DNA of 64,000 nt from Microbacterium sp. SLBN-146 (GCF_006715145.1 NZ_VFMR01000001.1:2914001-2978000); one strand, 5' to 3'. Shown: positions 17,668 through 27,803, counted from the first letter of the stretch. Numbers and translations: made by a program. The notes: generated by a model not told the origin, from the sequence alone.

Positions 17668-18297
17668 GTGGCTACGAAGTCCCAGGACCGCCGCAAGGTC
17701 CGCCTCTCGCGCGCGCTCGGCGTCGCGCTCACGCCCAAGGCGGCGAAGTACCTCGAGAAGCGCCCGTACGCTCCCGGCGAGCACGGCCGTACGAAGCGCA
17801 AGCAGGACAGCGACTACGCCGTCCGTCTTCGCGAGAAGCAGCGCCTGCGCGAGCAGTACGGCATCCGCGAGAAGCAGATGCGCAACACGTTCAACGAGGC
17901 ACGCCGCAAGGACGGCCTGACGGGTGAGAACCTCGTCGAGCTTCTCGAGATGCGTCTGGACGCGCTCGTCCTGCGGGCCGGTTTCGCCCGGACGACCGCG
18001 CAGGCCCGCCAGCTCGTGGTGCACCGTCACATCCTGGTCGACGGTCAGACCGTCGACCGTCCGTCGTTCCGGGTCACGCCGGGTCAGCTGATCCACGTCA
18101 AGGCCAAGAGCGAAGGCCTCGAGCCGTTCCAGGTTGCAGCGCTCGGCGGTCACGCCGACGTCCTGCCCCCGGTTCCGGGCTACATCGAGGTCGAACTCGA
18201 CAAGCTGCAGGCGCGTCTCGTGCGTCGCCCCAAGCGCGCCGAGGTTCCCGTCGTCTGTGACGTCCAGCTCGTCGTCGAGTACTACGCCGCCCGATAG
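17668..18297 (+). CDS. rpsD: 30S ribosomal protein S4
   Basis: 209 residues in the cysteine-free (C-minus) form of S4, a primary 16S rRNA binder that helps start 30S assembly. GEHGRTKRKQDSDYAVRLRE and the S4 RNA-binding domain (RLDALVLRAGFARTTAQARQ, VHRHILVDGQTVD) are evident. The gene stands alone, not in the alpha operon with rpoA, as is usual for this form in Microbacteriaceae, and it is flanked by its own leader and terminator. Confidence 0.97.
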   Translation: MATKSQDRRKVRLSRALGVALTPKAAKYLEKRPYAPGEHGRTKRKQDSDYAVRLREKQRLREQYGIREKQMRNTFNEARRKDGLTGENLVELLEMRLDALVLRAGFARTTAQARQLVVHRHILVDGQTVDRPSFRVTPGQLIHVKAKSEGLEPFQVAALGGHADVLPPVPGYIEVELDKLQARLVRRPKRAEVPVVCDVQLVVEYYAAR

Positions 18298-18317
18298 GGC
18301 GCCGTCATCGGCACGCA

Positions 18318-18357
18318 CGAAGGGCGTCGGGAACACCCGGCGCCCTTCGGCGTTTCG
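18318..18357 (+). terminator. Terminator after rpsD
   Basis: A 14-base-pair stem (CGAAGGGCGTCGGG with CCCGGCGCCCTTCG, one G-U pair) closes a four-base loop 20 bases after the rpsD stop, followed by GCGTTTC. The stem is long and the U-run short, as is common in GC-rich genomes. Confidence 0.75.
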
Positions 18358-18360
18358 GCC

Positions 18361-18366
18361 TACGAT
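18361..18366 (+). promoter_or_regulatory. -10 element for the gene at 18407
   Basis: TACGAT lies just past the rpsD terminator, with a predicted start near 18373 and GAGGAG as ribosome site before ATG 18407. It may also serve alaS, ruvX and the genes beyond. Confidence 0.45.
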
Positions 18367-18406
18367 GGGAAAGCCGCGGCCAGCGGCCCAGACGAGGAGT
18401 GGTGGC

Positions 18407-18682
18407 ATGAAGAAGTTCGTGTGGTTCGTGCTCGGCGTCGCGAGCGGCTTCGTCCTCGCGCACTTCGTCAACAAGGACCCGCGCGGGCACGAGATCCTCG
18501 CCGAAGTCGACTCGCGCATCACGGAGTTCACCGACAGGATCGGCGACGCTTACCGTGAGCAGGAGGCGAGACTCGGCGACCTCGTCGATGACGCGAAGGA
18601 CGCAGCCGTCTCCGCCGCCCAGAACGCCGTCGGCGCGGCATCCGATGCCGTCGACACCGCGGCGCGCAAGCTCACCGACTGA
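18407..18682 (+). CDS. Small single-pass membrane protein between rpsD and alaS
   Basis: 91 residues. One N-terminal membrane helix (KKFVWFVLGVASGFVLAHFV) is followed by a helical, charged and alanine-rich cytoplasmic or surface tail (EFTDRIGDAYREQEARLGDL, then AAQNAVGAASDAVDTAARKL). The tail has the amphipathic heptad look of YtxH-like or apolipoprotein-like proteins. I recognise it only as a conserved hypothetical at this actinobacterial locus. ATG 18407 is set by GAGGAG upstream and by the family-like MKKFVWF start. Confidence 0.8.
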   Translation: MKKFVWFVLGVASGFVLAHFVNKDPRGHEILAEVDSRITEFTDRIGDAYREQEARLGDLVDDAKDAAVSAAQNAVGAASDAVDTAARKLTD

Positions 18683-18741
18683 CCCACTCGACCGCACGCC
18701 CTGCGGGGATCCCGCGGCCTTTCCCGAGGAACAACACCTAT

Positions 18742-21402
18742 ATGAAGACCGCCGAGATCGCCCAGCGCTTCCTCGACTACTTCGAGAAGAACGAGCACGT
18801 CATCGTGCCGTCCGCATCGCTGGTCACGGATGATCCCGCCCTGCTGTTCACCGTCGCGGGGATGGTTCCCTTCATCCCGTATCTCAGCGGCGATGTTCCT
18901 GCGCCCTACCGCCGTGCCGCCGATGTCCAGAAGTGCCTTCGCACGCTCGACATCGAGGAAGTCGGCCACACGCCGCGGCACGGCACGTTCTTCCAGATGC
19001 TGGGCAACTGGTCGTTCGGCGATTACTTCAAGGAAGGGGCTATCCGCTTCGCGTGGGAGCTCCTGACAACACCGGATGCCGAAGGCGGCCTCGGTTTCGA
19101 CCCCAAGGACTTGTGGGTCACGGTCTACGAAGAGGACGACGAGGCGCACGACCTCTGGCGGAGCCTGACGGACCTTCCGGAGGAGCGCATCCAGCGACTC
19201 GGCAAGGACACCAATTACTGGTCGACGGGTCTCCCGGGGCCTGCCGGACCGTGCTCGGAGATCTTCTTCGACCGCGGCCCCGCCTACGGCATCGACGGCG
19301 GTCCGGCGACAGACGACGACCGGTACGTCGAGATCTGGAACCTCGTCTTCATGCAGTACGAGATCACCGACGTGCGCTCGAAGTACGACTTCGAGATCGT
19401 CGGCGAGCTTCCGCACAAGAACATCGACACGGGCATGGGGCTCGAACGCGTCGCCTTCATCAAGCAGGGCGTCGACAACATGTACGAGACGGACCAGGTG
19501 CGTCCGGTCCTCGACAGGGCTGTCGAGCTGTCGGGACGCACGTACGGCGCCGTCCACGAAGACGATGTGAGGTTCCGTGTCGTCGCGGACCACGTGCGCT
19601 CGTCGCTCATGCTCCTCTCCGACGGCGTGACCCCGTCGAACGACGGACGAGGCTACATCCTCCGCCGCCTCATGCGGCGCGCGATCCGCTCCATGCGGCT
19701 CCTCGGAGTCGACGGACCTACGTTCGGCGCCCTGTTCGCAGCATCCCGTGACGCGATGAAGTCGGCGTATCCCGTCGTCGAGACCGACTACGCGCGCATC
19801 GAGCAGTATGCCCTCGCCGAGGAGGCGACGTTCCTCCGCACGCTCGCGGCGGGGTCGGCGATCCTCGACGACTCGCTCGCGCAGACGAAGGCCGCGGGTG
19901 GGACGACCGTCGCGGGTCCGGAGGCCTTCCTCCTCCACGACACCTACGGGTTCCCGATCGATCTGACGCTCGAGATCGCGGAGGAAGCCGGGCTCACCGT
20001 CGACCGTGCCGCCTTCGACGAACTCATGCTCGAACAGCGCACGCGCGCGAAGGCCGACGCCCGGTCGCGCAAGCGCCAGCTCGCCGACACGAGCGTCTAC
20101 CGCGATCTGCGTGCACAAGGCGAGACCGTCTTCACGGGATACACCGAGCTCGAAACGGAGTCGCGGGTTCTCGGCATCCTCGTCGACGGAGTCTCGGTCG
20201 ACCGCGCGACGACCGGCCAGATCGCCGAAGTCATTCTCAGCGAGACCGCGCTGTACGCGGAGTCGGGCGGCCAGGTCGCCGACAAGGGCGTCATCGTCGG
20301 GCCGGGCTACGAGCTCGACGTCCTCGATGTGCAGCGTCCCGTGTCGGGGCTCGTGAGCCACACGGTCGAAGTGACCACGGGCGAAGTGGGCGTCGGACAG
20401 CCCGCCACGACGGTCGTCGACGCCGCGAACCGCCGCGCGGCGCAGCAGGCCCACTCCGCGACGCACCTGATCCACGCGGCTCTGCGCGACACGCTGGGCT
20501 CGTCCGCGACGCAGGCGGGTTCGCTCAACCGTGCCGGCTACATGCGTTTCGACTTCTCGTGGGGTCAGTCGCTGTCGGATGCCACCAAGACGGAGATCGA
20601 GGAGATCGCCAACAACGCCGTCCGTGACAACCTCGAGGTGACGACGCGCGTGCTCGCGCTCGACGAGGCGAAAGCGCTCGGAGCCCAAGCGCTGTTCGGT
20701 GAGAAGTACGGCGACGTCGTGCGGATGGTCGACATCGGCGGGCCCTGGTCGCGCGAGCTCTGCGGAGGCACGCACGTCGGTCGCAGCGCCGAGATCGGAC
20801 TCATCAACGTCGTGGGCGAGTCGTCGGTCGGCGCCTCCAACCGGCGCGTGGAAGCGCTTGTCGGACTCGACGCCTTCCGCTCGCTCGCGGCCGAGCGGGC
20901 CATCGTGTCGCAGCTCACGTCGAGCCTCAAGACACCGCGCGACCAGCTTCCCGCGCGCATCGCCGAGCTGACTGCCAACCTCAAGGCGGCCGAGAAGAAG
21001 ATCTCCGCGTTCGAGGCACGCGCCCTTGCGGAGCGCGGACCGGCACTCGCCGACACCGCGACGCGCGTGGGCGCGTATCGCGTCGTCGCGGTCGACGTCG
21101 GCTCCGCGTCGAGCGGCGACGACCTTCGCACGCTCGCGCTGCAGGTACGCGACCGCCTCGGATCCGACGCCGGCGTCGTCGCGCTCGGTGCACGTGTGGG
21201 GGAGCGCCCTGTCGTCATCGTCGCGACGAACGACGCGGCTCGCGGTGCCGGTGCGAAGGCCGGAGCACTCGCGAAGCTCGCAGCCGGCGTGCTCGGCGGC
21301 GGCGGCGGCGGACGCGACGACGTCGCACAGGGCGGTGGGACGGATGCCTCGGCCCTGGCGGCCGCTCTCGACTCCATCACGGCGGGCCTCGAAGCCGCGT
21401 GA
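18742..21402 (+). CDS. alaS: Alanyl-tRNA synthetase
   Basis: 886 residues. The class II aminoacylation core has PRHGTFFQMLGNWSFGDYFK and the G-rich motif 3. The editing domain has the HxxxH zinc ligands in SATHLIHA and the later pair in CGGTHVGRSAE. The C-Ala domain is glycine-rich near its end (VLGGGGGGRDDVAQGGG). It charges tRNA-Ala and clears mischarged Ser and Gly. GAGGAAC lies upstream of the ATG. The stop is overlapped by the GTG of ruvX. Confidence 0.97.
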   Translation: MKTAEIAQRFLDYFEKNEHVIVPSASLVTDDPALLFTVAGMVPFIPYLSGDVPAPYRRAADVQKCLRTLDIEEVGHTPRHGTFFQMLGNWSFGDYFKEGAIRFAWELLTTPDAEGGLGFDPKDLWVTVYEEDDEAHDLWRSLTDLPEERIQRLGKDTNYWSTGLPGPAGPCSEIFFDRGPAYGIDGGPATDDDRYVEIWNLVFMQYEITDVRSKYDFEIVGELPHKNIDTGMGLERVAFIKQGVDNMYETDQVRPVLDRAVELSGRTYGAVHEDDVRFRVVADHVRSSLMLLSDGVTPSNDGRGYILRRLMRRAIRSMRLLGVDGPTFGALFAASRDAMKSAYPVVETDYARIEQYALAEEATFLRTLAAGSAILDDSLAQTKAAGGTTVAGPEAFLLHDTYGFPIDLTLEIAEEAGLTVDRAAFDELMLEQRTRAKADARSRKRQLADTSVYRDLRAQGETVFTGYTELETESRVLGILVDGVSVDRATTGQIAEVILSETALYAESGGQVADKGVIVGPGYELDVLDVQRPVSGLVSHTVEVTTGEVGVGQPATTVVDAANRRAAQQAHSATHLIHAALRDTLGSSATQAGSLNRAGYMRFDFSWGQSLSDATKTEIEEIANNAVRDNLEVTTRVLALDEAKALGAQALFGEKYGDVVRMVDIGGPWSRELCGGTHVGRSAEIGLINVVGESSVGASNRRVEALVGLDAFRSLAAERAIVSQLTSSLKTPRDQLPARIAELTANLKAAEKKISAFEARALAERGPALADTATRVGAYRVVAVDVGSASSGDDLRTLALQVRDRLGSDAGVVALGARVGERPVVIVATNDAARGAGAKAGALAKLAAGVLGGGGGGRDDVAQGGGTDASALAAALDSITAGLEAA

Positions 21403-21866
21403 GCACGTTCCGGCGCGGCATCCGTCTCGGCATCGACGTCGGAAAGGCCCGCATCGGCGTCGCGCGCTGCGATCCGGACGGGCTTCTGGCCACGCCGGTC
21501 GAGACGGTGGCCCGCGACGAGGAGGCCATCGGCCGCATTCGGACGCTCGCGAGCGACCTCGAAGCATTCGAGATCCTGGTGGGTCTGCCGCTCAACATGC
21601 GCGGCGAGGACACCCCGTCGACGACAGATGCACGCGACTTCGCGAGCCAGCTCGCGGCAGGCGCGACGATCCCCGTGAGGCTCGTCGACGAGCGGCTCTC
21701 GACAGTGTCGGCGCATGCCGCGTTGCGACAGTCCGGAAGATCACAGCGTTCTTCTCGTAGCATTGTTGATCAGGTCGCTGCGGTCGTCCTTCTGCAGCAG
21801 GCTCTCGATGTCGAGAAGAGCACGGGACGACCGGCTGGACACCCGATTCCCCAGGAGCCCGCCTGA
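21399..21866 (+). CDS. ruvX: Putative Holliday junction resolvase / pre-16S rRNA nuclease (YqgF)
   Basis: 155-residue RNase H-fold protein with the three family signatures: GIDVGKARIGVARCD, VGLPLNMRGEDTPST and VDERLSTVSAHAAL followed by the DQVAAVVLLQ aspartate. YqgF proteins trim pre-16S rRNA and have been proposed as alternative junction resolvases. It overlaps alaS by four bases and is followed at once by mltG, the usual alaS-ruvX-mltG order. Confidence 0.92.
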   Translation: MSTFRRGIRLGIDVGKARIGVARCDPDGLLATPVETVARDEEAIGRIRTLASDLEAFEILVGLPLNMRGEDTPSTTDARDFASQLAAGATIPVRLVDERLSTVSAHAALRQSGRSQRSSRSIVDQVAAVVLLQQALDVEKSTGRPAGHPIPQEPA

Positions 21867-21867
21867 G

Positions 21868-23529
21868 ATGCCCGATTCGCCTTCTGAAGATCCGTTCGCG
21901 GATCTGTTCAGCAAACTGCCCGACCCTCGATCGCGCACGGTCTCATCCGACGAGCCGGGTTCCGGCAGTGCGCAGGACAGCGGGCAGGTGACTCCGCCGC
22001 TCTCGCGGCGGGCGGCCCGCGAGGCCGCCGCTCGGGATGCCGTCACCGACGACGCACCCGTCGCGGACCAGGCACCGCCCGTCTCCGCTCCGGTCTCCGC
22101 CGACCGCCCGGGCAACGCGTACACGGCCTCGTCGAGCCTTCCGAACTCAGCTGACGACCGCGCGATCCCCGGCTATGCACGATCGTCCGGCACCGCTGCG
22201 GCATCCTCCCCGCCACCACCGCCGCAGCCCGTACCCGCCGCACGGCCCGCCGACACCGCCGCCGACGCCGCCGCGGGACCCGCTCCCGCGCCGGCCCCAG
22301 TGACGTCGGACGCCCGCGCGGCGACGCAGGAGGCTCCCGCGCGTCGCAGCGGTCAGCCCGTGTCCGCCCCCGGGCTGGAAGACCTCTTCGCGGGGAAGTC
22401 CACGACCGATGAGCTGGGAATCGTCCCACGCCCGGTCGACAAGAGGCGCCGACGCATCGGAGGCTGGATCGCGTTCGGCGTGGTCCTGGCGATCTTCGGC
22501 GGCATCGCCGCGGGCGGCTGGTACGTCTGGTCGACGTACGAGCCCCAGATCCGGGCCTTCATGGGCTGGGAGGAGCCGAAGGACTTCGACGCGGGGCTCG
22601 CAAACGGCGAAGCCCTCTTGACGATCGTCTCCGGCGACACGGGCGCGTCGATCTCGCCGAAACTCTTCGAGGCGGGCATCACGAAGACCGATGACGCGTT
22701 CTACGACTACCTCGTGACGGAAGGCCTCAATCCGCCCTTCGTTCCCGGGGTGTTCCGGCTGCAACTGCAGATGACGTCCGAAGCGGCTCTCGAGGCGATC
22801 CTCAACCCAGAGAACAAGCTCGAGAACACGTCGCAGCTGCGCGAGGGACTCACGGTCGAGCAGTCGCTCCCGATCCTCGCGGACACGATCGGCATTCCCC
22901 TCGAAGAGTTCCAGGCGGCTGTTGCCGATCCCTCGGCGTACGGCGTCGCGGCGTCGGACCTCGAAGGATGGCTGTTCCCCGCCACCTATCAGTTCGATCC
23001 GGGGGTCACCGCGACCGACGTCATCTCGACGCTCGTCAATCGCACGGTCCAGTCGTTGGATGCCGCCGGCGTCCCCGCCGAAGAGCGACAGCGGATCCTC
23101 ACCATCGCGTCGATCATCCAACGTGAGGCGCGTTTCGAAGCCGACATGCAGAAGGTGTCGACGGTCATCGTCAATCGTCTCGACCCGGGGAACCAGGAGA
23201 CGTTCGGCTACCTCCAGATGGACTCGACGGCGCAGTACGGCTACGGCGAGATGCACGACGGCACCGCCAGCTCCTCGCAGGAAGCCCTCGACGACGACAA
23301 CCTGTGGAACACGTACAAGTACCCGGGACTCCCCGTCGGACCGATCTCCAACCCTGGCGACACGGCGATCTCGGCAGCCATGAATCCCGCCGAAGGTGAC
23401 TGGCTGTACTTCGTCACGGTGAATCTCGACACGGGCGAGACGGTCTTCACGAGCAACCTCGCCGACCACAATCGCGCCGTCGATCAGTGGATCTCCTGGT
23501 GCCGCGACAACCCGGATTCGGGGTGTTGA
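21868..23529 (+). CDS. mltG: Endolytic murein transglycosylase MltG
   Basis: About 553 residues from ATG 21868, one base past the ruvX stop. A long disordered cytoplasmic region rich in Pro, Ala and Ser (about residues 1-185) precedes one membrane helix (about 197-217, GWIAFGVVLAIFGGIAAGGW). The extracytoplasmic YceG domain includes a LysM-like part and the catalytic glutamate in ASIIQREARFEADMQKV near residue 420, then YGYGEMHDG and GLPVGPISNPGDTAI. It cuts nascent glycan strands and sets their length. The neighbouring aroE start overlaps its stop. Confidence 0.95.
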   Translation: MPDSPSEDPFADLFSKLPDPRSRTVSSDEPGSGSAQDSGQVTPPLSRRAAREAAARDAVTDDAPVADQAPPVSAPVSADRPGNAYTASSSLPNSADDRAIPGYARSSGTAAASSPPPPPQPVPAARPADTAADAAAGPAPAPAPVTSDARAATQEAPARRSGQPVSAPGLEDLFAGKSTTDELGIVPRPVDKRRRRIGGWIAFGVVLAIFGGIAAGGWYVWSTYEPQIRAFMGWEEPKDFDAGLANGEALLTIVSGDTGASISPKLFEAGITKTDDAFYDYLVTEGLNPPFVPGVFRLQLQMTSEAALEAILNPENKLENTSQLREGLTVEQSLPILADTIGIPLEEFQAAVADPSAYGVAASDLEGWLFPATYQFDPGVTATDVISTLVNRTVQSLDAAGVPAEERQRILTIASIIQREARFEADMQKVSTVIVNRLDPGNQETFGYLQMDSTAQYGYGEMHDGTASSSQEALDDDNLWNTYKYPGLPVGPISNPGDTAISAAMNPAEGDWLYFVTVNLDTGETVFTSNLADHNRAVDQWISWCRDNPDSGC

Positions 23530-24362
23530 GCGCGGCGAGACGGCTGGCCGTCTGGGGCGACCCGATCGAACACAGCCGTTCGCCGGGCCTGCACGCCGCG
23601 GCCTACGGCATGCTCGGACTCGATTGGGAGTACGGCCGACGACGGGTCGGCGAGGAGTCGTTCGACGAGGCGCTCCGCGGTCTCGACTCCTCGTGGCGCG
23701 GACTTTCGCTCACCTTCCCCTTGAAGAGCGCGGCGTTCGCGGCATCCGTCTCCCGCGACCGGCGCGCCGAACTCACGGGCGCCGTCAATACGCTCCTCCT
23801 GACGGCCGACGGCCCCGCCGGCTTCAACACCGACATCGGCGGCATCGTGGGGACTCTGCGCGAGTCGGGGCCGGCGCAGCTGCGGAGTGCGCGCATCGTC
23901 GGGGCGGGTGCGACGGCGACATCGGCGCTCGTCGCGCTGGCGGAACTCGGCGTCCGGCGCGTGGAGGTCGTCGCTCGCCGACCGGAAGCCGCCCAGCCCC
24001 TGCGCGATCTCGGCGAGCACCTCGACGTCGCGGTGACGACGGCGGGGCTGGAGACATCCGGCCTCGCTGACGTCGACGTCACGATCGCGACGCTCCCGGG
24101 CGACGCCGCCGTCGACGACGGCAGCGCGGACCGCCTCGCGGCATCCGGGGGCTTCCTTCTCGACGTCGTCTACGGTCACTGGCCGACGCGCCTCGCTGCC
24201 GCGTGGGATCGCGCCGGTGGCGAGGCGACTTCGGGGCTCGGGATGCTTCTGCACCAGGCCGTGCTTCAGATCCGGATCTTCGTCTCGGGCGATCCGCTCA
24301 GGCCCTTGGATGATGAAAGGGCCGTGCTCGACGCGATGCGCCGCGCCGTCATGGAAGACTAG
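23523..24362 (+). CDS. aroE: Shikimate dehydrogenase
   Basis: About 279 residues. It reduces 3-dehydroshikimate to shikimate. The substrate-binding SRSPGLH, the catalytic lysine in [10 protein letters not shown] and the aspartate in [12 protein letters not shown] are visible, and a Rossmann domain follows ([19 protein letters not shown]). GTG 23523 overlaps the mltG stop; a TTG at 23526 is an alternative. Later steps of the pathway are encoded directly downstream. Confidence 0.92.
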   Translation: MLSAARRLAVWGDPIEHSRSPGLHAAAYGMLGLDWEYGRRRVGEESFDEALRGLDSSWRGLSLTFPLKSAAFAASVSRDRRAELTGAVNTLLLTADGPAGFNTDIGGIVGTLRESGPAQLRSARIVGAGATATSALVALAELGVRRVEVVARRPEAAQPLRDLGEHLDVAVTTAGLETSGLADVDVTIATLPGDAAVDDGSADRLAASGGFLLDVVYGHWPTRLAAAWDRAGGEATSGLGMLLHQAVLQIRIFVSGDPLRPLDDERAVLDAMRRAVMED

Positions 24363-24366
24363 AGCA

Positions 24367-25599
24367 ATGCTCCGAGTGCTCACTGCCGGTGAATCTCACG
24401 GCCCCGAACTGGTCGCCATCATGGAGGGTCTGCCCTCCGGTGTCCTCGTCTCCCGGGCCGCCATCCAGGCCGATCTGGCGCGCCGCAAGCTCGGCTACGG
24501 TCGCGGCTCGCGGATGAAGTTCGAAGAGGACGAACTGACGATCTCGTCGGGTGTCGTCCACGGACGGACGCTGGGGAGCCCCATCGCTCTGCGCATCGGC
24601 AACACCGAGTGGCCCAAGTGGATCGAGGTCATGAACCCCGAGCCGATCGAGCTGACCGAGAAGTCACGCGGTCGAGGTGCGGCTCTGACCCGCCCCCGGC
24701 CCGGTCACGCCGACCTCGTCGGCATGCAGAAGTACGGTTTCGACGAAGCTCGCCCGATCCTCGAGCGCGCGAGCGCACGAGAGACAGCCGCCCGCGTCGC
24801 ACTGGGCGCCGTCGCCCGCGCCTTTCTTGCGGAACTCGACATCCGGCTCGTCAGCCACACCCTCTCGATCGGGCCCGTGCGCGTGCCGGACGGGTCGCCG
24901 CTTCCCCTGCCCGACGACGTCGATGCACTCGACGCCGATCCGCTGCGTTGCTTCGACGCCGAGACGAGCGCCGCGATGGTCGCCGAGGTGGATGCCGCGC
25001 GCAAGGACGGCGACACGCTGGGCGGCATCGTGGAGGTCCTCGCCTACGGCCTGCCTCCGGGCCTCGGCTCTCACGTGCACTGGGACCGCCGCCTCGACGC
25101 GAAGCTCGCGGAGGCTCTCATGAGCATCCAAGCGATCAAGGGTGTCGAGGTGGGTGACGGCTTCGAGACGACGCGCCGACGTGGCTCGGCTGCCCACGAT
25201 GAACTGTTCTCGACATATGACGGCATCACGCGATCCTCCGACAAGGCCGGCGGCACCGAGGGCGGAATGTCCACCGGCACCGTGCTGCGCGTGCGGGCGG
25301 GAATGAAGCCGATCGCGACGGTTCCCCGCGCGCTGCGGACCGTGGATGTCACGTCGGGCGAGGCGGCGTCGGCGCACCACCAACGTTCTGACGTGTGCGC
25401 CGTCCCGGCGGCCGGAGTCGTCGCGGAGGCCATGGTGGCGATCACGCTCGCGGGTGCCGTGCTGGAGAAGTTCGGCGGCGACAGCGTCGCCGAGACCCGG
25501 CGGAACCTCGACGGCTACCTCGCCGCGATCCCCGAAACGCTCCGCACGAGCGCGGCGACCGACGCGGCGCTGCTCGCCGAGCATGACGTCGCGCTCTGA
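24367..25599 (+). CDS. aroC: Chorismate synthase
   Basis: 410 residues, the FMN-dependent last step of the shikimate pathway. The start [20 protein letters not shown] is diagnostic, and [20 protein letters not shown] and the C-terminal [16 protein letters not shown] are typical. ATG 24367 follows the aroE stop by four bases. The end overlaps aroK by 17 bases. Confidence 0.97.
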   Translation: MLRVLTAGESHGPELVAIMEGLPSGVLVSRAAIQADLARRKLGYGRGSRMKFEEDELTISSGVVHGRTLGSPIALRIGNTEWPKWIEVMNPEPIELTEKSRGRGAALTRPRPGHADLVGMQKYGFDEARPILERASARETAARVALGAVARAFLAELDIRLVSHTLSIGPVRVPDGSPLPLPDDVDALDADPLRCFDAETSAAMVAEVDAARKDGDTLGGIVEVLAYGLPPGLGSHVHWDRRLDAKLAEALMSIQAIKGVEVGDGFETTRRRGSAAHDELFSTYDGITRSSDKAGGTEGGMSTGTVLRVRAGMKPIATVPRALRTVDVTSGEAASAHHQRSDVCAVPAAGVVAEAMVAITLAGAVLEKFGGDSVAETRRNLDGYLAAIPETLRTSAATDAALLAEHDVAL

Positions 25600-26107
25600 C
25601 GCCGTCGTCCTGATCGGTCCGATGGGCGCGGGCAAGACGAGCATCGGGAAGCGCGTGGCCAAGACGCTCGGCCGCACCTTCTATGACAGCGACGTCGCGA
25701 TCACGCGTGCGCACGGACCGATCGAGACGATCTTCGCCGAGCAGGGCGAGCCGCACTTCCGCGCCCTCGAGCGCGACGCCGTACGGGCGGGGCTCGCCAC
25801 GGGCGGCATCGTGTCGCTCGGGGGCGGCGCCGTGACGGATGCCGAGACGCGCGCCGCGCTGCGGGACCAGCGCGTCGTGCTGTTGACCGTCGAGCCCCGC
25901 GTCGTCGCGGGCCGCGTGCTCGGCTCGGCCCGCCCGCTCCTTGCGGGTGACGGCGGGCTCGAGCGCTGGAAGGCCATCTATGCGGAGCGCCGGCCGCTGT
26001 ACGAAGAACTCGCCGACGTCACGTTCGACACCTCGAGCGGTCCGCTCGCGCACGTCGTCGAGAACGTCGTCGCGTGGGTGCGAGACACCGAGAAGGAAGA
26101 CTCATGA
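25583..26107 (+). CDS. aroK: Shikimate kinase
   Basis: 174 residues. Walker A is [13 protein letters not shown], the shikimate-binding [11 protein letters not shown] and [11 protein letters not shown] segments follow, and the LID region contains RPLLAG. It phosphorylates shikimate with ATP. ATG 25583 lies inside the aroC end, and its own TGA overlaps the aroB ATG (ATGA). Confidence 0.94.
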   Translation: MTSRSDAVVLIGPMGAGKTSIGKRVAKTLGRTFYDSDVAITRAHGPIETIFAEQGEPHFRALERDAVRAGLATGGIVSLGGGAVTDAETRAALRDQRVVLLTVEPRVVAGRVLGSARPLLAGDGGLERWKAIYAERRPLYEELADVTFDTSSGPLAHVVENVVAWVRDTEKEDS

Positions 26108-27180
26108 GCACTCCGACCACGATCACGGTCACGGGCGACTCCCGCTACGACGTCACGGTGGGCCGAGGATTGCTCGCGACGCTGGGCGATCGGCTCCCCG
26201 ACGCCGCACGAAAGGTCCTCATCGTCCACCCTCCGACACTCGCGGCCGCGGCGGAATCGCTCCGCGCGACTCTCGTCGGAGAACGCGAAGTGCTCCTCGC
26301 CGAGATCCCTGACGCGGAAGCGGGAAAGCGGATCGAGGTCGCCGCGTTCTGCTGGCAGGTGATGGGCAAGGCCGACTTCACGCGGACCGACGTCGTCGTG
26401 GGCTTCGGCGGGGGAGCGGTCACCGACCTCGCAGGTTTCGTCGCCGCGACGTGGCTCCGCGGCGTGGATCTCGTCCAGGTGCCGACTACCGTGCTGGGAA
26501 TGGTCGACGCTTCGGTGGGGGGCAAGACAGGCGTCAACACAGCGGAGGGAAAGAACCTCGTCGGCGCCTTCTGGGCACCGACGACCGTCGTGTGCGACCT
26601 CGACATGCTCGACTCGCTCTCGAGGAACGAGATGGTGGCGGGCTTCGCGGAGGTCGTGAAGGCGGGGTTCATCTGGGCCCCCGAGATCCTCGACCTCATC
26701 GAAGCCGACCCCGCCGCCGCGACTGATCCGCGCAGCGACGCCTTCCGACGTTCGATCGAACTCGCGATCGACATGAAGGCCCGTGTCGTGAGCGAGGACT
26801 TCCGGGAGGCGAGTCTGCGCGAGATCCTCAACTACGGCCACACGCTCGGCCACGCGATCGAGCATGCTGAGCGCTATCGCTGGCGTCACGGCGCGGCGAT
26901 CTCGGTCGGGATGGTCTTCGCGGCAGAGCTCTCGCGGCTCGCGGGTCGCCTCTCCGACGACGTCGCACAGCGGCATCGCGATGTCCTCGAACTGCTGGGA
27001 CTGCCGACCACATATCGCGCGGGAGCATGGCCGCAGCTCCTCTCGACGATGCAGCGCGACAAGAAGTCCCGCGCGGGGATGCTCCGCTTCATCGTCCTGG
27101 ACGACATCGCACGCCCGACCGTGTTGCAGGCCCCCGATGAATCGCTCCTGTTCGCCGCCTACCAGGAGGTCGTCGGCTGA
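26104..27180 (+). CDS. aroB: 3-Dehydroquinate synthase
   Basis: 358 residues. It cyclises DAHP to 3-dehydroquinate with NAD and a metal. GFGGGAVTDLAGFVAATWLR, the PTTVLGMVDASVGGKTG stretch, and the metal-binding histidines in LNYGHTLGHAIEHAERYRW and WRHGAAISVGM are present. The ATG overlaps the aroK stop. It supplies the substrate of AroQ, encoded 24 bases downstream. Confidence 0.96.
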   Translation: MSTPTTITVTGDSRYDVTVGRGLLATLGDRLPDAARKVLIVHPPTLAAAAESLRATLVGEREVLLAEIPDAEAGKRIEVAAFCWQVMGKADFTRTDVVVGFGGGAVTDLAGFVAATWLRGVDLVQVPTTVLGMVDASVGGKTGVNTAEGKNLVGAFWAPTTVVCDLDMLDSLSRNEMVAGFAEVVKAGFIWAPEILDLIEADPAAATDPRSDAFRRSIELAIDMKARVVSEDFREASLREILNYGHTLGHAIEHAERYRWRHGAAISVGMVFAAELSRLAGRLSDDVAQRHRDVLELLGLPTTYRAGAWPQLLSTMQRDKKSRAGMLRFIVLDDIARPTVLQAPDESLLFAAYQEVVG

Positions 27181-27191
27181 GCGCCCATGGG

Positions 27192-27197
27192 TATCGT
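27192..27197 (+). promoter_or_regulatory. Possible -10 of a leaderless aroQ promoter
   Basis: TATCGT ends 6 bases before GTG 27204, and there is no Shine-Dalgarno sequence. It could give aroQ a supply of transcript beyond read-through from aroB. Confidence 0.4.
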
Positions 27198-27203
27198 GAT
27201 GTC

Positions 27204-27659
27204 GTGACCGAACGCCGTCTCCTCCTCGTCAACGGACCGAATCTGAACCTCCTGGGTACGCGGGAGCCCGAGGTCTACGGAACGTCGACGCTCGCCGACG
27301 TCGAGAGAATCGTCTCGGATGCCGCCGCGTCGCGCGGCTATGCGATCCGTGCGATCCAGAGCAACCACGAAGGCGTCCTGATCGACGGGATCCACGCCGC
27401 ACGGGAGGACTGCGCGGGAATCGTCATCAACCCCGGCGGACTCACGCACACCTCGGTGTCCCTCCGGGACGCACTCGCGGGCGTCGCCCTTCCCGTCGCC
27501 GAGATCCACATCTCGAACCCGCGTGAGCGCGAGTCGTTCCGCCATCACTCCTACGTCGAGGATGTCGCGATCGTCCATGTCGCCGGCGAGGGAGTGGGCG
27601 GGTACGAGACCGCGACCCTCCGCCTCATCGACGTGCTGACAGGCCAGGCAGACGGATGA
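27204..27659 (+). CDS. aroQ: 3-Dehydroquinate dehydratase, type II
   Basis: 151 residues, dodecameric type II enzyme converting 3-dehydroquinate to 3-dehydroshikimate. The N-terminal NGPNLNLLGTREPEVYG carries the catalytic tyrosine and arginine. INPGGLTHTSVSLRDAL and EIHISNPRERESFRHHSY complete the active site. With aroE, C, K and B this covers the path from DAHP to chorismate apart from aroA (EPSP synthase), which is not in the window. Confidence 0.95.
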   Translation: MTERRLLLVNGPNLNLLGTREPEVYGTSTLADVERIVSDAAASRGYAIRAIQSNHEGVLIDGIHAAREDCAGIVINPGGLTHTSVSLRDALAGVALPVAEIHISNPRERESFRHHSYVEDVAIVHVAGEGVGGYETATLRLIDVLTGQADG

Positions 27660-27696
27660 GTCGAGACCCTTTCCTGCGCCTCCGCGAGGCATCCTT

Positions 27697-27702
27697 TAGA
27701 CT
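27697..27702 (+). promoter_or_regulatory. -10 element of the efp promoter
   Basis: TAGACT lies in the 144-base gap between aroQ and efp; transcription would begin near 27709, with a leader of about 95 bases. Nothing else recognisable is in the gap. Confidence 0.5.
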
Positions 27703-27803
27703 CGAACGTCGGCGCGTCCCGCGATGACTTCGACAGCCCCGGTGTGCGCACCGCCCCGGGGCGACGCGATCGGCTTCCTCACACGAACGGACTTCATCCA
27801 GTT

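Noticed and set aside
18550..21567. Minus-strand open frame of 1005 codons opposite alaS
   Set aside because: It lies antisense to a clear full-length AlaRS, is rich in Arg, Asp, Glu and Val as expected from reading GC-rich codons backwards, and has no motif or ribosome site. The same holds for the long antisense frames at 35024-37417, 59882-62113 and 62138-63802.
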